A stretch of 64,000 nucleotides of DNA from Adenophora triphylla var. japonica (GCA_022495995.1 JAFEMH010002511.1:1-64000); one strand, 5' to 3'; positions 47,227 to 59,259 are shown, counted from the stretch's first letter. Notes: a model not told the origin generated them from the sequence alone. Translations and numbers: made by a program.

Positions 47227-47700
47227 AGCTTTGCAAAATCTGCCTTACCATTTCACAATACTTTGTCAAAATTGCACTCACTACTCCATATCTTCCTTTT
47301 ACTTGGTTAACAATTAGCGAGAGTCGAGTGGGCGACTATACGCTTTACTCCGATATCTCGGCATAACTCCAAACCCGCCACCAACGCCTCGTATTACGCA
47401 CTGGTTGTTTGTCATGTTAAACTTAAACCTCAAGGCCTTCTCATATGTGCAATCTTTTCTGGCGAGCTTAATGAAATCCCGGCTCCAGCCTTTGTCCTTA
47501 GGCGAGGACCCATCAACAAACAATTCCCAACATCCGCGGGTCTTTCTTTCTCTTCTTCCGCTTCGGGGTCTTGCGACTTGGCCTTCCTCTTCCTTGCCTC
47601 TTGAGTCTCAATCTCCTCTCTTTCATATGTGAATGAAGTTTCGAGAATAAAGTACGCCAAAGCACAGCCTTAATCGCCTTTCTCGCCTCATATTGAATAT
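47227..47700 (-). pseudogene. E3 RNase H domain
   Basis: MFVDGSSPKDKGW carries the first active-site Asp and FNMTNNQ the conserved TNN segment (47523-47314). The Glu that should follow is out of frame. Its place between RT and integrase agrees with the identification. Confidence 0.8.
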
Positions 47701-47948
47701 CAAATTACGTTAATTCAATCGACCATTTAAGAAGCCTTCCATTTGAATCGAGTACATTGTAAAATCTTTCTTAAGGGTGCATTGGTCAACACAGTAACAG
47801 GGTGAGATAGGAAATAGGCCCTCAGCTTCCTTGTCGCTATTACCAAAGCATAAGCCAATTTTTCGCATTAAAATATCTCGCTTCTACCTCACTCAATGCC
47901 TTTGAAACATAATACACTTTGGTTTTTGCATGCCACCATCCTCCTTTA

Positions 47949-49020
47949 TTAATACCGCCCACTTTGCCAAATCGATGCCGCTAAGTAGACATATAAATGG
48001 TCTCCTTCCTCTGGGCTACATAAGATGGGCGGCTTTCCCAAATACTCCTTTATCTTACGAAAAGCTTCTTCACACTTGTTATCCCAAGCAAACTTCGATC
48101 TCCTTTCGGTACTTTGAAGAACGGCAAACATTTCTCAGCTGACCGCGACACAAATCGTCCCAAAGCTATCACCCTACCATTTAACCTCTGAATCTCTTGA
48201 ATGGTCTTGGGCGACTTCATATCAATTAACGCTTTGGATCTTCTCGGGATTTGCCTCTATCCGCGGCGATTTACAAGAAATCCCAAAAACTTTCCCGCCG
48301 TTACTCGAAAGGTGCACTTACTTGGATTAAGCTTCATGGAATTCTTTCTCAAGTTCTCAAAAGTTTCGGCGGATCCGCCAAATGATCCTCCCCTTGGTCT
48401 TGATCACCATATCGTCAATATAAGCTTCAACATTCCTCCCGTCTGCGATTTAAATATCTTGTTAACCATCCTTTGGTATGTCGCCCCGGCGTTCTTCAAA
48501 GCAAAAGGCATCATTTTATAGCAAAAATTTCCAAGGGGAGTCTGAAAGGCTGTTTTGGCTTTATCCTCTTCAAGCATCTTGATGCTGGTGATACCACGAG
48601 TAAGCATCGATAAAGCTAAACACCTTGTGTCCCGCAATAGAATCCACCGAGTCTATCAATCTTTGGCAAAGGATAACAATCCTTGGGACATGCCGTATTC
48701 AAATCTGTAAAATCTATGCACATTCTCCACTTCTTGTTCGCCTTGACACCATCATTTGGGCAAGCTAGCCAGGTGGATAAGTGATCTCTTCAATGATTCC
48801 CGCCTTTAACAACTTCTCTACTTCCCCGATCACCGCTTTCTCCTTTTCCGCGAGATAAGTATCTCACCTTCTGCTTAAAAGGCTCTACATTTGGATCAGC
48901 ATTTAGACAGTGTAAGGCGACATTTTCATCAACTCCGCACATATCCTCTGGTCTCCAGGCAAATACATCAATGTTATCTCGCAAAAAATTAATTAGCATA
49001 TCCCGCTCTTCCTTCTTCAA
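47949..49020 (-). pseudogene. E3 reverse transcriptase, frameshifted
   Basis: Landmarks on the minus strand: LINFLRDNIDVFAWRPEDM (about 48990), KMLEEDKAKTAFQTPLGNF and MPFALKNAGATYQRMVNKIF (48580-48450), and VEAYIDDMVIKT, the YIDD active site, in another frame (about 48420). FAWDNKCEEAFRKIKEYLG and DHLYVYLAAS (48095-47975) form the connection to RNase H. MPFALKNAG replaces the usual MPFGLKNAG. Confidence 0.92.
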
Positions 49021-49547
49021 ATGTTGCCCAATCTTGATTTTACATCGGGATATCCATCATTCACAATCACTTCTTCCAATTCTTACGCACAGAATATCGG
49101 GCTCATCCCGCATTTGCGGTGTGTCTACTTCAATTTCAGCCGCCTTTTCCGATCGACATTTCTCTTCATCCCAATACCGCTACTCTCCCCTTTTTCTCTC
49201 TCGTCATGCGACATACTCCCCGGGGTGTCCATCATGATCTCTTCATCACAATCCTCACTCTCCGAATCCACTATTTCTTCAATATGGGGCTCTTTCATCT
49301 TGACAAATTCTGTGGATCTAGACCAAGCCATCTCTGCTTGCATCACCATCAAAGCCATCAAATTTTTTCGACTTTTCTGCATCATTTACGTCTCCACATC
49401 TCGCTCATAACTTCTTTCCTTCACAACTTCATCCTCTACTCTTTCCTCAATAATTATGATTGCCGACTTATTTTTCATACTTTCTGTCTCTTCCCAACTC
49501 TCACATCCCCCTAAGTCGGTGATCATATTTATCCTCACATCCCGCAG

Positions 49548-49995
49548 TTAAAGCGGTAGAAAGTGAACTTGTGCTTGCTCTGCCGTTGTTTGCATTTCAA
49601 TCTTCTTTTGGATAACTTCCTTCACCTCACTTTTCAAACATGCTATCCCCTTTGCCGTAGGAAACTTGACCGTGATGCGGGATAGATACCACCATTTCAA
49701 AGCTTTGCATAAAGGGAATGCCCACAATAGCATTATAAGGCGACACCAAATCAATAACCATAAACTCAACGGTGCGAGTTCTCACCTTCTCATCTTCTCC
49801 TATCTCTACGGCCAAAGAAATCGTTCCTTTAACCCGCACGGTGTGGTTAGTAAACCCTTCCAAGAATCCTTTATACGGCACCAAATTGGCCTCTTGTATA
49901 TCGCATCTTTTTAAAAGCATCATAATAGAGAATGTTTCGGCTTGCTCCGGAATCTACTAAAACCCGATGCAAAATCTTGTTTCTGGGGCGATTGT
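49548..49995 (-). pseudogene. E3 aspartic protease, one frameshift after the active site
   Basis: The active site VDSGASRNILYYD reads on the minus strand at about 49970-49930. The following part VEFMVIDLVSPYNAIVGIPF continues one frame over (49923-49627), so a single-base indel near 49920 separates them. The triad itself is intact. Confidence 0.88.
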
Positions 49996-50122
49996 GATTA
50001 CAATTGGTTGGCATCCATGGCTTGGCGTTAAAGCCAACTCTCGTCTTGAAAAACTAATCATCCTTTCTTGGCTGGGTGGATAGGCGGGAATGTGACAAGT
50101 GTGGGATAAGCGACATAATCGA

Positions 50123-51912
50123 TTACTTAGGCGAAGTAATGCTTGTAGGCTCGTGAATCACCAAAATTTCATTTCTATTTCCATTTCCTCCTTGATCCGC
50201 CCCATTTGGCTCCCGCCATACATACTCTTGCAACGCACCCCTTTCAATTTGGTTTTGAATTACTCTTTTCAAATTATAACAATTGTCGGTCTCATGACCC
50301 CGCTCCCGATGATAATTACGGAATTGATTCATGTTAACTCTCCCAAGATCATTCATTTCAAAAGGTCTTTGGCAAATCAACGGCCATGAGAATTTCACTT
50401 GGTGTAGCGATCAACCTTGTAAACCTTATCATTCTTCTAACTCCACGACCTCCATTTGGGCCTCCATTGCGACCTCCGCCTCTGCCGCCCGGCGTTCCCT
50501 CGACCTCCTTGCTTTGAGCGGCATTCCCTTCCTTCACATACTCAATCCGATCCTTAACACTTTTCTTTCCATTGTTTGAAGCTCCTTCATCAACATCCTC
50601 GCCACCACGGTGCGCTTTGACCCTCTCATGCAACTCACTCAAAGTCGCGGGTAATCTCATTCTTAACTCCCTCTGAATGATTCGGATAACGGACCCGACA
50701 TATACGTCATGATGACGTATTTGGGATCAATCTCGGCAATTTGATTGGCAATTAACAAAAATCTATTGGTGTAAGTAACAAGACCTTCTCCCGTCTTTTG
50801 CTTAATGCCAATCAACTCTGTGACACTCTTGGTTGAGCTCCCATTGATCCAAATCTCGCCAAAAATTTCCTCTTAAAGTCTTGGTACCCCAATATAGAGT
50901 TAGCGGTCAGTACAAACCAATCCAAAGCACGAAGCTCCGAGGTACTAGCAAAAGTCTTGCATAACAAAGCATCATCCTTGAGTCGAATCGCCATTGTCAC
51001 CTCAAATCCCGCTACGTGAGTCCTGGCGGTGGTGACTCCCGCATATTTAGATAGAGCGAGGCAAGCGAAAATGCGGGCTGTCTCAGCCTCTTGAATATAT
51101 CTAGCAAAAGGGGCTACAAAAGAGTCCTTTTCATTATCAACTGCACCACCCTTTTCCAATTCCGCTAACCTCCTTGCCATCTCGGCCATTTGTTTCTTGA
51201 AAACGTCTTCTTCTCCAAAACGACTAACCCCCACACCCTTTCCTTTTTCTATCGCCTTGGGCTTCTCCATATCTTTGAAACTTCTCAACTCTTTCTCGCC
51301 ATCCTCCGCCTCATTCGACGCAGTATCTCCTTCTTCTTCTTCACAATATAGAGACGACACTTGAGAAGTGTGCGGCCAATGATAAACTTTTATCTTTCTT
51401 CCATTTTCCATATACTCTCCCGCCTTTCTCTTGTGCGACCCTTCGATTAGCTTTTGCGACACTTCTACTCTAGCTTCGACTTCCTTTGGCTTCTCGGGCT
51501 CTACTTCCTTTTCTCGCTCATCATTTACTATAATTACCTCCTTATTAGTACCTTTGTTCCCTTCTAATGTCGCCGATAAAAATCCTTGCGGGATTGGAGT
51601 AGGCTTCTTCTTCATCGCTCTTAGCCGTTTGTTGTTCTCAATCAGTTGCAAGATCAAAGTATTATGGATTCTCAAACTTTCTTCTTCATCTTCTATTTCC
51701 TCCTCCTGAGGTGGCGGCATCAAGTTTCTTTCCCCCTCGTCTCCAGTATCTCGCTCCATTTCTTCTGGGATTACTTGCTGTGAAGAAGAAGAATCTCTCG
51801 CTCCGCCCATACCTATACTCCCAAATCCAGAAATTGGGGTGATAATGTTCCTTCCCGCTACAGTCTTCTGGCCCACTACCATACTCTTCTCTGGTGTTGA
51901 CATTCTCTCCAC
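50123..51912 (-). pseudogene. E3 gag, broken into three blocks
   Basis: The first block (51912-50812, 366 residues) starts at an ATG in the expected place after the leader. It is acidic and low in complexity to about residue 240, then enters the gag core (MAEMARRLAELE, ILGYQDFKRKFLARFGS). The second (50660-50358) has LPATLSELHERVKAHRGGED and an RGG-like stretch. The third (50398-50123) has NYHRERGHETDNCYNLKRVI, the Tat-type knuckle, whose first Cys is replaced by Arg in this frame. Confidence 0.85.
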
Positions 51913-52500
51913 CTACGTAATCAACCTTATGAACTTCAACTATGACAATCTGCAAATCTTATGAAGATTTGAAGATCTTGCCCAGAAACCCAGAAACAAA
52001 CAAAATAAGAACCCAGCAATAAAACCTTTCTACACCAGCCAAAAACTTTCCAAAAATTTCAACAATTACTTCAACTATACACTACCACCAAAAAACACCA
52101 AAATCCCAACTATTCAAAATCCAATGAATTCACAAAACCCAAAAACATCAACCAAGCGCAACCCTTACAATCAACCCAGATTTGAACGATCTTACCAAAC
52201 AACTTTGAATCCGCCACAACTCACACAAACACTTCAGAAACCAGAAAAATCACTCCAACCCAATCAAACAATATCCAACTCTTCAACTATTCCAACCTTC
52301 CCAATGCTATGAACAACAATAAATTTTTACCAAAATAAAAACAAATCTCAATTTATCAACTGAGATAAACAACACAATTAACTGAAAAATCGTCAAACCC
52401 AATGAATCCTTCTCAATACGAACCACACCTCCAGATCTCCGAACAAAACTCTACAGGCACCACTCTACCGCCGATGAAACTCCAACCCTTGAAGAGAAAA
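51913..52500 (-). other. E3 5' leader
   Basis: Non-coding, A- and C-rich on the plus strand. No feature other than the PBS at its right end. Confidence 0.6.
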
Positions 52501-52520
52501 CAGTCCCGGCAACGGAACCA
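52501..52520 (-). other. E3 primer-binding site
   Basis: Minus strand TGGTTCCGTTGCCGGGAC, three bases after the LTR. It matches the Asp-tRNA type PBS (TGGCGCCGTTGCCGGGGA) except for four bases. Confidence 0.7.
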
Positions 52521-52523
52521 GTT

Positions 52524-53285
52524 TGATGTTGCTAGGACCTTCCTCAACAGCAACTTCACCGTTGTAGTCCGACTTCGATATCTCCGGCTCCTTCTTCTCC
52601 GACTGGTCTGCACACAATCAAACGTCAACTAAGCGGGCGGCTCAGAAAGCCCCTCCGGCGTGAGGATAAGAATTGGCTTGTTAAAGGGGAAAATCAACAA
52701 AATTTGAGAGTGTTTGTGGTTGTGTGTGTATTAATCAACGTACCTTGACAATGAAGCCTGCATATCTTATTTATACCCCTCATCCTCGTGCCTTGCACAT
52801 GACATCCTCACATTTCATGCCTACTGCCACGTGTCGCCATATCATTGGTCCTTTCATAAAGTAAACCCTAATCACGTGATCATCAATCCCAATGCATAAC
52901 CGTCTAATGGGTCCCACTTGGTAGATATTTATATGCCGCCTCTGGTGAATAACATTAACAAGAATCCTTCTCTCGCCGGATAGAGTCACTTCTTGTCCTA
53001 TCTCGCCTCATCATTATGTCTCGCCTTATCCGACTGTGTCGCCTTTAACGTCATGTCTTGCCATTATTCTTTATCGCCGGCTCTCCTCATAATGTGTCGC
53101 TGTTTGACGTCTTGGTCTTCTCCCCTTCTTAATGATATTAGTGGGATACTCCTGTCTCGCCTTCCTTCCTTGGGCCGCCTATATCCTTTTCTTCTTCTTG
53201 GGTCGCACTCTAATTTGGGCCCACTTTGCCGCTTTCTTGTTAATAAACTTGGGCCAAGCCCAATCTTTATATTTGGTCAGCATCA
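52524..53285 (-). repeat. E3 5' LTR
   Basis: TGATGTTGCTAGG to GGTCAGCATCA on plus; minus-strand TATA box at about 52767-52778. Differences from the other LTR are few and mostly lie in short GC-rich words, for example at 52634-52650 and 53030-53040. Confidence 0.94.
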
Positions 53286-53576
53286 ATTAGATTGAAGATT
53301 AGTTTAATATTAGACATATATTTATAAAATATTTGGTAGGATTCTTGTAATTCTAAGCCTATGTATTGTTTATATAATTGCAGTAGCAACTCACATTGAA
53401 TTCTTCTTTTGCCTCTTATATGCTCTTGTCAGTGTTCACTACTTTATGAATTTCTCGTCTTATAGGAAATAGTACTAAACAATAGAAAACCGGGTTTTCT
53501 AGAGCGAGATATTAATTTTTATTTTATTTTTGAGATTTTGTCTAGAGTACTCTTTCATGGATTCCGCACTGAATGA
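53286..53576. other. Host DNA originally downstream of the U-box gene
   Basis: Begins with the second ATTAG and is AT-rich. It probably contains the original distal 3' UTR or terminator of the U-box gene. Confidence 0.45.
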
Positions 53577-54635
53577 TAGGGGTGTAAACGGTTCGGTTTA
53601 GCTCGATTTGAAAAAAAATTAGAGCTAAATCGCTAGTATCGATTTGGAGAAATTTCAAACCGAGCTAAATCACAAAAAAAATTCAAACCGTGCTAAGCTA
53701 AACCGCCAAGGTTCGGTTTAGCTCGATCTAAACCGCGGTTTAATCATTTTGATTTTATGAATAATCAATATAAAACAGTAAGTAACTAAAATAAACACAG
53801 CATTATCAAAATACCAAACAACAATCTTAAAACAATCTTTAGAGATGATGCAAGATTAAAGATGGATTAGATGTTTAGTACCTCATTTCGCTTCCAAGAA
53901 AGTGCGAGCAATTTTAATTTGCTGACGGATAATTCGCCGGAGAGTGACCGAAAATTGGCCAGAATTTGTCACCGAAAAGTGAAAATATCACAGGAGAAGA
54001 TGGAGACCTTCCTTGCGAAGCTAACCCCACAAAAATCTCTTTCAATTTTGAGCTCAACAGAAACAAATCACAAAACCCATTTACTCTTCAAACTTCAAAT
54101 TTCTTCAAATATTTGCTCAAAATTGATGATTCGAGCTTGATAATCTTGGATAAAATGAAGTATATGGGATGGGAATCAATATTTAGTGAGGAAGAAGGAA
54201 TGATTTTGTGGTTTGATGAGAGAAATTTTAGAGAGAGAGAGAGAGAAGAAAGGAGGCGGGACTGTAGTAAAATAAAATTAGGTTATTCATTTAGGGGAAG
54301 GAAGGAGTAATATTTAAGGGAAACTCTTAATTTAATCCCTATTTTATTTTGTGGCTTCTCGGAAAGACAACCAAATATAGCCGCCTACAAGAGCTCGGTT
54401 CCATAGCTCGGTTTCATAGCTCGATTTGGCGGTTCGGTTCCATAGCTCGGTTTGGCGATTCGGTTTAGCTCGGTTTGGCTCGGCACCCTCAAACTGCAAG
54501 CTAAACCGAACCACGTGGTTTGTAATTTTTATAAACCAAGCTAAACCACTTAAATTAAAAAAACTGAGCTAAGTCCCACGATTTAGCTCGGTTCAATCTC
54601 AAATCGCAATTTGAGCTAAACCACTTACTTCCCTA
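53577..54635. mobile_element. Non-autonomous hAT element, 1059 bp
   Basis: 8-bp target duplication CTGAATGA (53569-53576 and 54636-54643). Ends TAGGGGTGTAAACGG and, inverted, TAGGGAAGTAAGTGG. Subterminal regions are packed with GGTTCGGTTTAGCTCG-type repeats in both orientations. The interior has short open frames (53871-54310) without recognisable domains; no transposase is seen. Confidence 0.9.
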
Positions 54636-54643
54636 CTGAATGA

Positions 54644-55028
54644 CACTAAAGAAGCATTCCCTGTGATGAGCATGACCTTCCAAATATATTTATACATCAT
54701 CATTATACACAAAACGCATGGCATATACACATATACCAAATATAAAAAATGGGATTTCTCAAAAGGCTAAATACACTTTACTCCTTCTATATATAACCCT
54801 TTCCTATGATACGAGATAAATGTTATACTTAATTAAAATTTTTATTAATGAATGACTAAATCTAGTACAATATTGACATTTGAAAGCGATAAACATGAAT
54901 TTGATATAATTCGAACACCTAACCTATTATATGAAAATGGACATCTAATGTCAATTGACCTATAACTCTTTGGCGAATGATATGCTTTGACTCTCTCTGT
55001 ATATATATACTCCCTCCGTATATATATA
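54644..55028. other. Spacer
   Basis: AT-rich. Ends in a duplicated Stowaway start: tatatatactccctccgt occurs at 55002 and again at 55021. Confidence 0.5.
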
Positions 55029-55326
55029 CTCCCTCCGTTTTAGGAAATGGTTCACTATTTTTTGTTCGGCATGCAAATTAAGGAAATATGTGGGAAGAAA
55101 AAATGTTATGAGTGTAATTTGAAAATAGGAGAGAGAATTAGTGGAGGAAATAGTAAATTTAAAAAGTGTTGTGAGTGTAATAGTGAATTAGGAGAAAGAA
55201 TGAGTGGAGGAAATAGTGAATGGGTATAATAGAATATTAATAAAACTTTTCCATTTTAGGAAAGATGAAGCTTCAAACGGGACGCCATTTTGGGTAAAAG
55301 GTGAAGCATTTTTTGAGACGGAGGGA

Positions 55327-55327
<1 letters not shown>
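55029..55327. mobile_element. Stowaway MITE, 299 bp
   Basis: CTCCCTCCGTTTTAGGAAA at the left, GAGACGGAGGGAG at the right, with TA flanks. The right flank has grown into the (TA)n run that follows. Confidence 0.9.

Positions 55328-55397
<70 letters not shown>
55328..55397. repeat. (TA)n microsatellite
   Basis: About 35 uninterrupted TA units. A shorter (TA)n follows the next element at 55708-55723. Confidence 0.97.
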
Positions 55398-55399
<2 letters not shown>

Positions 55400-55707
55400 T
55401 AGATGCTCAAATGAGAACCATAACAAAATGAGAACCGTGAGAATCACTTGTATACACTTGTTTACGTAGATACTTAGCTATTGTATACATATACAGTCTA
55501 CTGTATATGTATATAGTAGTTAAGTATTTACTGTATACAAGTGTATAACCACACGTATACACTTGTATACAGTAGCTAAGTATCTATTGTATATGTATAC
55601 AGTCTATTGTATATGTATACAGTAGCTAAATATCTACTGTATACAAGTGTATACAAGTGGTTCTCACGGTTCTCATTTTAAACGGTTCTCATTGGAGCGT
55701 GACCCTA
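55398..55707. mobile_element. Foldback element between two (TA)n runs, about 310 bp
   Basis: The left part (aaatgagaacc...gagaaccgtgagaatcacttgtatacacttg) is found inverted at the right end (55640-55700). The centre is full of gtatac palindromes. It is flanked by TA microsatellite on both sides, as known for MITEs that target (TA)n. Confidence 0.7.
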
Positions 55708-55868
55708 TATATATATATATATAAGTAATCTCTCGCATATAGTTTTCTCCTACATACATATACTTATTTTTACACTCGAAATAATAGCGGGACACCCAAT
55801 TTCGCCTCCTAACGATGCTATTTCTTGCATATATTTTAGCATTATATCTGATGGCTTGATTATTATGG

Positions 55869-56459
55869 TGTTGGGTTTGATGACATCTAAGTTGGGAACT
55901 CCTAAATTAGAGGATTAAACAAGCAAATTCGAAATTCATGTGATACACATGAGGGAGCAACCGCGCCAAGTTTCTAGACAAACTTGGCGGTCGCGCGCCA
56001 TTCGGGCGATCGCGCGCCATTCGGGCGATCTCCCCAAAGACAAACTTGGCGGTCGCGCGCCATTCGGGCGATCGCGCGCCATTCGGGCGATCGCGCCAAA
56101 GATGTTTATACGTATGGGGAGATCGCCCCCGGGTCCGGATTGGGCTGATTTGTGACATATTTGGTTCAGGGTTGTAAAACCCTATATGGTTTGGAGTATT
56201 CCGTATAAATACCAACTATCACTTACCAATTGAGTAGTTCTCTTACTCAGTCGTTTTCTATATATAGGGTTTGCACATACATGTATTTTTGACTAATAAT
56301 TCGTTCACTAAATTAGAGATTGTAATATTTTGATTTCCAGTTGATAATAATATTCTCTTCATCTGCCCGTGAACGTAGCCAAGTTGGTGAACGACGTATA
56401 TATGTATGTTGTGTGATTGTTGCTTGTTTTCTATCTTCAATATAGACTATGTTCTAGCA
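55869..56459 (+). repeat. Copia 5' LTR
   Basis: TG...CA ends, PBS three bases later. It contains the 62-bp tandem duplication at 55976-56098. Confidence 0.8.
55976..56098. repeat. GC-rich tandem duplication in the copia LTR
   Basis: A 62-bp unit starting agacaaacttggcggtcgcg is present twice. Each copy holds two units of GCGCGCCATTCGGGCGATC. The stretch is far richer in G and C than its surroundings and contains GCGATCGC palindromes. Confidence 0.92.
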
Positions 56460-56462
56460 AAC

Positions 56463-56475
56463 TGGTATCAGAGCC
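56463..56475 (+). other. Copia primer-binding site (initiator Met tRNA)
   Basis: TGGTATCAGAGCC, complementary to the 3' end of initiator Met tRNA. Confidence 0.95.
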
Positions 56476-56516
56476 AGTTAGGTTGAGGAGGTCTAGATTT
56501 TCCGTTGCTATATAAG

Positions 56517-57690
56517 ATGGGATCAGGAATTGAATCACTGATTGACAAGTTTAATGAAAAGAATAGTTTTTCTCTTTGACAAATTAAGATGAAGGCCTTG
56601 TTGAGGGACAAGGGTTTGTGGGCTATACTGGCTACTACAATCAGGAAACGTTAGGATTCAAAGGAAAAAAAAAAGAAATCGTTCCCACCGTTGCTATCGC
56701 GACTGCAATAGTAGGAGGTTCGGATAAGGACAAGAAGGTAGCAGAAAAGGAAGAGGCAGATTTGATTGCTTTAGATGAGAAGGCCCACTCCAAAATCATA
56801 AGGTATCTAGATATGATGTTCTAGCGGATATAGCAGATACCGATTCCACAGGTGCTTTGTGGCTTGCGTTGGAAGATATGTATTTGACACGATCATTGAC
56901 CAACAAGCTATATCTGAAGCAGAGGCTATATTCTCTCTGAGTGCAGGAAGGTACGTCCATTAGGGATCAACTAGATAGATTTTCATCTTTATTACTTGAA
57001 CTTCGTAATATAGATGCTAAAGTTGCTGATAAGGATGCTGCATTAATGCTTCTTGTTTCATTGCCTTTATCATATAAGCACTATGTTGACACTAGTATCA
57101 GTGGTAAGGAGATGGTAACTCTAAAGGAGGTGAAATTCTCGCTCAAGACTAGAGAGTTGCGTCGAAAGGCAAGTGGTAATAGTGGTACAGATAATAAGAC
57201 ATCAGGTTTGTTAGCGAAAGGCAGTTCTAGCAGCAAGCACAAGAAGAAAAAGTCTTCTAGCAAGAAGGGACCAAAAAATGATGATATTTGTAATTAATAC
57301 AAGGAGAAAGGACATTGGAAGGTATATTTTACTAAAAAGAAGCGAGGCAAGCCTCCAAATCGTAATGAAGCTAATGTTGCTGCATTTGATACGAGCAACT
57401 CTGATGGGGATTATGCTCTAGTGACCGAAGAGTCTGCAAAATAGTCGAATGCGTGGATTCTTGATTCTGGGGCTTCTTATCATATCAGTTTGAGTAAAGA
57501 GTGGTTTACATCTTATTAGAAGATAGATTGTGTTAATATTCATATGGTCAACGGTTTTACTTGAAGGGTAGTTGGTATTGGCTCTATCAAGCTGTGGACT
57601 CGTGATGGTAAGTTCTGTACTTTGAACGATGTGAGAAATTTTTCACATATGACAAAGAACATGATATCTCTTAGTCAGCTCAATAGCAAA
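56517..57690 (+). pseudogene. Copia gag-protease remnant with several nonsense codons
   Basis: ATG at 56517 starts MGSGIESLIDKFNEKNSFSL, ending in a stop where relatives have Trp. After it come MKALLRDKGLWAIL, ALWLALEDMYLTRSL (UBN2-type gag), a basic Lys/Ser-rich stretch near 57230 and a knuckle remnant KGHW in which Cys residues are lost. The protease motif AWILDSGASYHIS (about 57452-57490) is intact. The frame is kept from 56517 almost to the end and is interrupted only by stops, most of them explained by C-to-T or G-to-A changes. It cannot make protein. Confidence 0.88.
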
Positions 57691-59259
57691 TGTGTGAATT
57701 ACCCCACGATCACGCATGCCATACCGCATGGGTAGTTTGCAAATCATTTTGAGGGTCGAGTCACCTCATCGTTGGAAAACACCAAATTAATGAAAAACGG
57801 AGTCGCCACGCCATTTTGATAATTCTCAAAACTTTGAAAAAAATAAAAAAGATACTAGGTCCGGAGGTTAAGTTACCCTTTGGGAAGAACATTTGGCGTT
57901 CACTCAAGGGGCCTTGCAAAAGCAAGGCTTCCAAAGGGTCCAAAGTTTGTGCAAATGTGTGTGTGTGTGTTTTTTTTTAGTGAAGGAAAGAATGTGTCAA
58001 GTCTTTATCTGAACGTAGGAACCATTTTAAGAAGGTTTTAGTTCAAGATGCCTTGGGCTTCAATGTTTTAGGGATTTGATTCCCTACTCATTTTTGAACT
58101 TGGAATCATCATTACACGACCTTTCTACCCTCCCATTAGATTAATCAACCAATTTAGGCATAGGAGTATTGGTATATTTTAATCTAATTTTTACTGGGGA
58201 CTTAGTCAAATGTGATCAAAGTGTCAAATTTAAGTCCAAGAATGAGGTATTAGAAGAATAATGAATCTTTGGCCATCAATCCTACATCTCGAGATATTGG
58301 CGATTCATAGGGATATTTTGGTATATTTATCTCAAGTGATCATAGGAGATCTTGGGACTAAGAATCATTGATCTCTACAAAGGAACAATATTTATGGCAT
58401 TTTATGGTTAGATTGGTGTAAAGATTAATCTTTGCTCCAAGGATGCTCACAAGCCACGAGTCTATGGAAATAAGACATAAATGTTGGATCTTTATGGTTC
58501 ATCCTATGCCTTTGAAGCCTTGTATAGTCTTTAGGCAATCATAGGAGAAAGATTCCAACCTTGGGGACATGGGAAAGAATAAAGAAATGGTAACATCAAT
58601 GTGGTGGAATCAATGTAAAGATTGAGTCTTTACATTGATTTTCCCATTTGAGATGCTAAAAGGGAAAAGGGGAATCATGAATTTAAGAGAGAAATATATA
58701 AAGATTGGATCTTTGTGACTTTTTCTATGCCCTTAATACCTCAATTGGTGGACAATCATAGAAAAAGCTAGATCTAGGGAAGGGGAGAACATTTAACACA
58801 TAAAGATTATATTTTTAGACACAAATGTAAAAGGGGTCACATCCTCTTTTGGTAGATCATCCCTAGAACAAGATCCCAAAGAACAAGCCACTTGTGGGAT
58901 CTTGTTCATCCTAGGAAGAGGATCTCCATGAGTTATTTGTGTTTAGGGAGGGGAAGAATAGATCTACATGATTAAAGATTGGAACTTTAGAGTATAATGG
59001 AAGGTAATCATCAAGTAGCAAGAGAATGAGAGAATATAAGAGTGAATTAGAGGTGGAAAGAATAAGAGATTATCAATATTGGTGTTTCTCTATCTTCTTA
59101 TGAGTGTTCTTTGCGCTAGATCTATTAGGAATAGATTAGGATTGAATTAATTTAGGAGAGAAAAAGTATTGCTATATCTATGAGAGAGTATTTCGAGTAG
59201 GTGTTTCTACAGAGTAACTTTGCTATGAAAACTGTTGTCTCAAATGAGATAGAGAAGGT

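Larger units (their letters stand above)
39838..53285 (-). mobile_element. E3: complete Ty3/gypsy Tat-lineage element, 13.4 kb, with antisense gene
   Basis: LTRs of 766 and 762 bp, with terminal TGATG...CATCA, are flanked by ATTAG (39833-39837 and 53286-53290). Minus-strand order from the right: LTR, PBS, gag, protease, RT, RNase H, integrase, minisatellites. A plus-strand gene follows and then the 3' LTR. The layout equals that of E1, but LTRs, PBS and antisense gene differ, so it is another Tat family. Gag-pol is frameshifted in several places. The LTRs are nearly identical, indicating a fairly recent insertion. Confidence 0.93.
55869..57690 (+). mobile_element. Ty1/copia element, 5' part only
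   Basis: A 591-bp LTR (TGTTGGGTTT...TTCTAGCA) is followed by a PBS and a decayed gag-protease. The sequence stops at 57690, where a Tat-type LTR begins. I did not find its 3' part in the remaining window. Confidence 0.85.

Noticed and set aside
56463..56475. Possible tRNA gene fragment
   Set aside because: The match to initiator Met tRNA is only the 13-base primer-binding site next to an LTR end.
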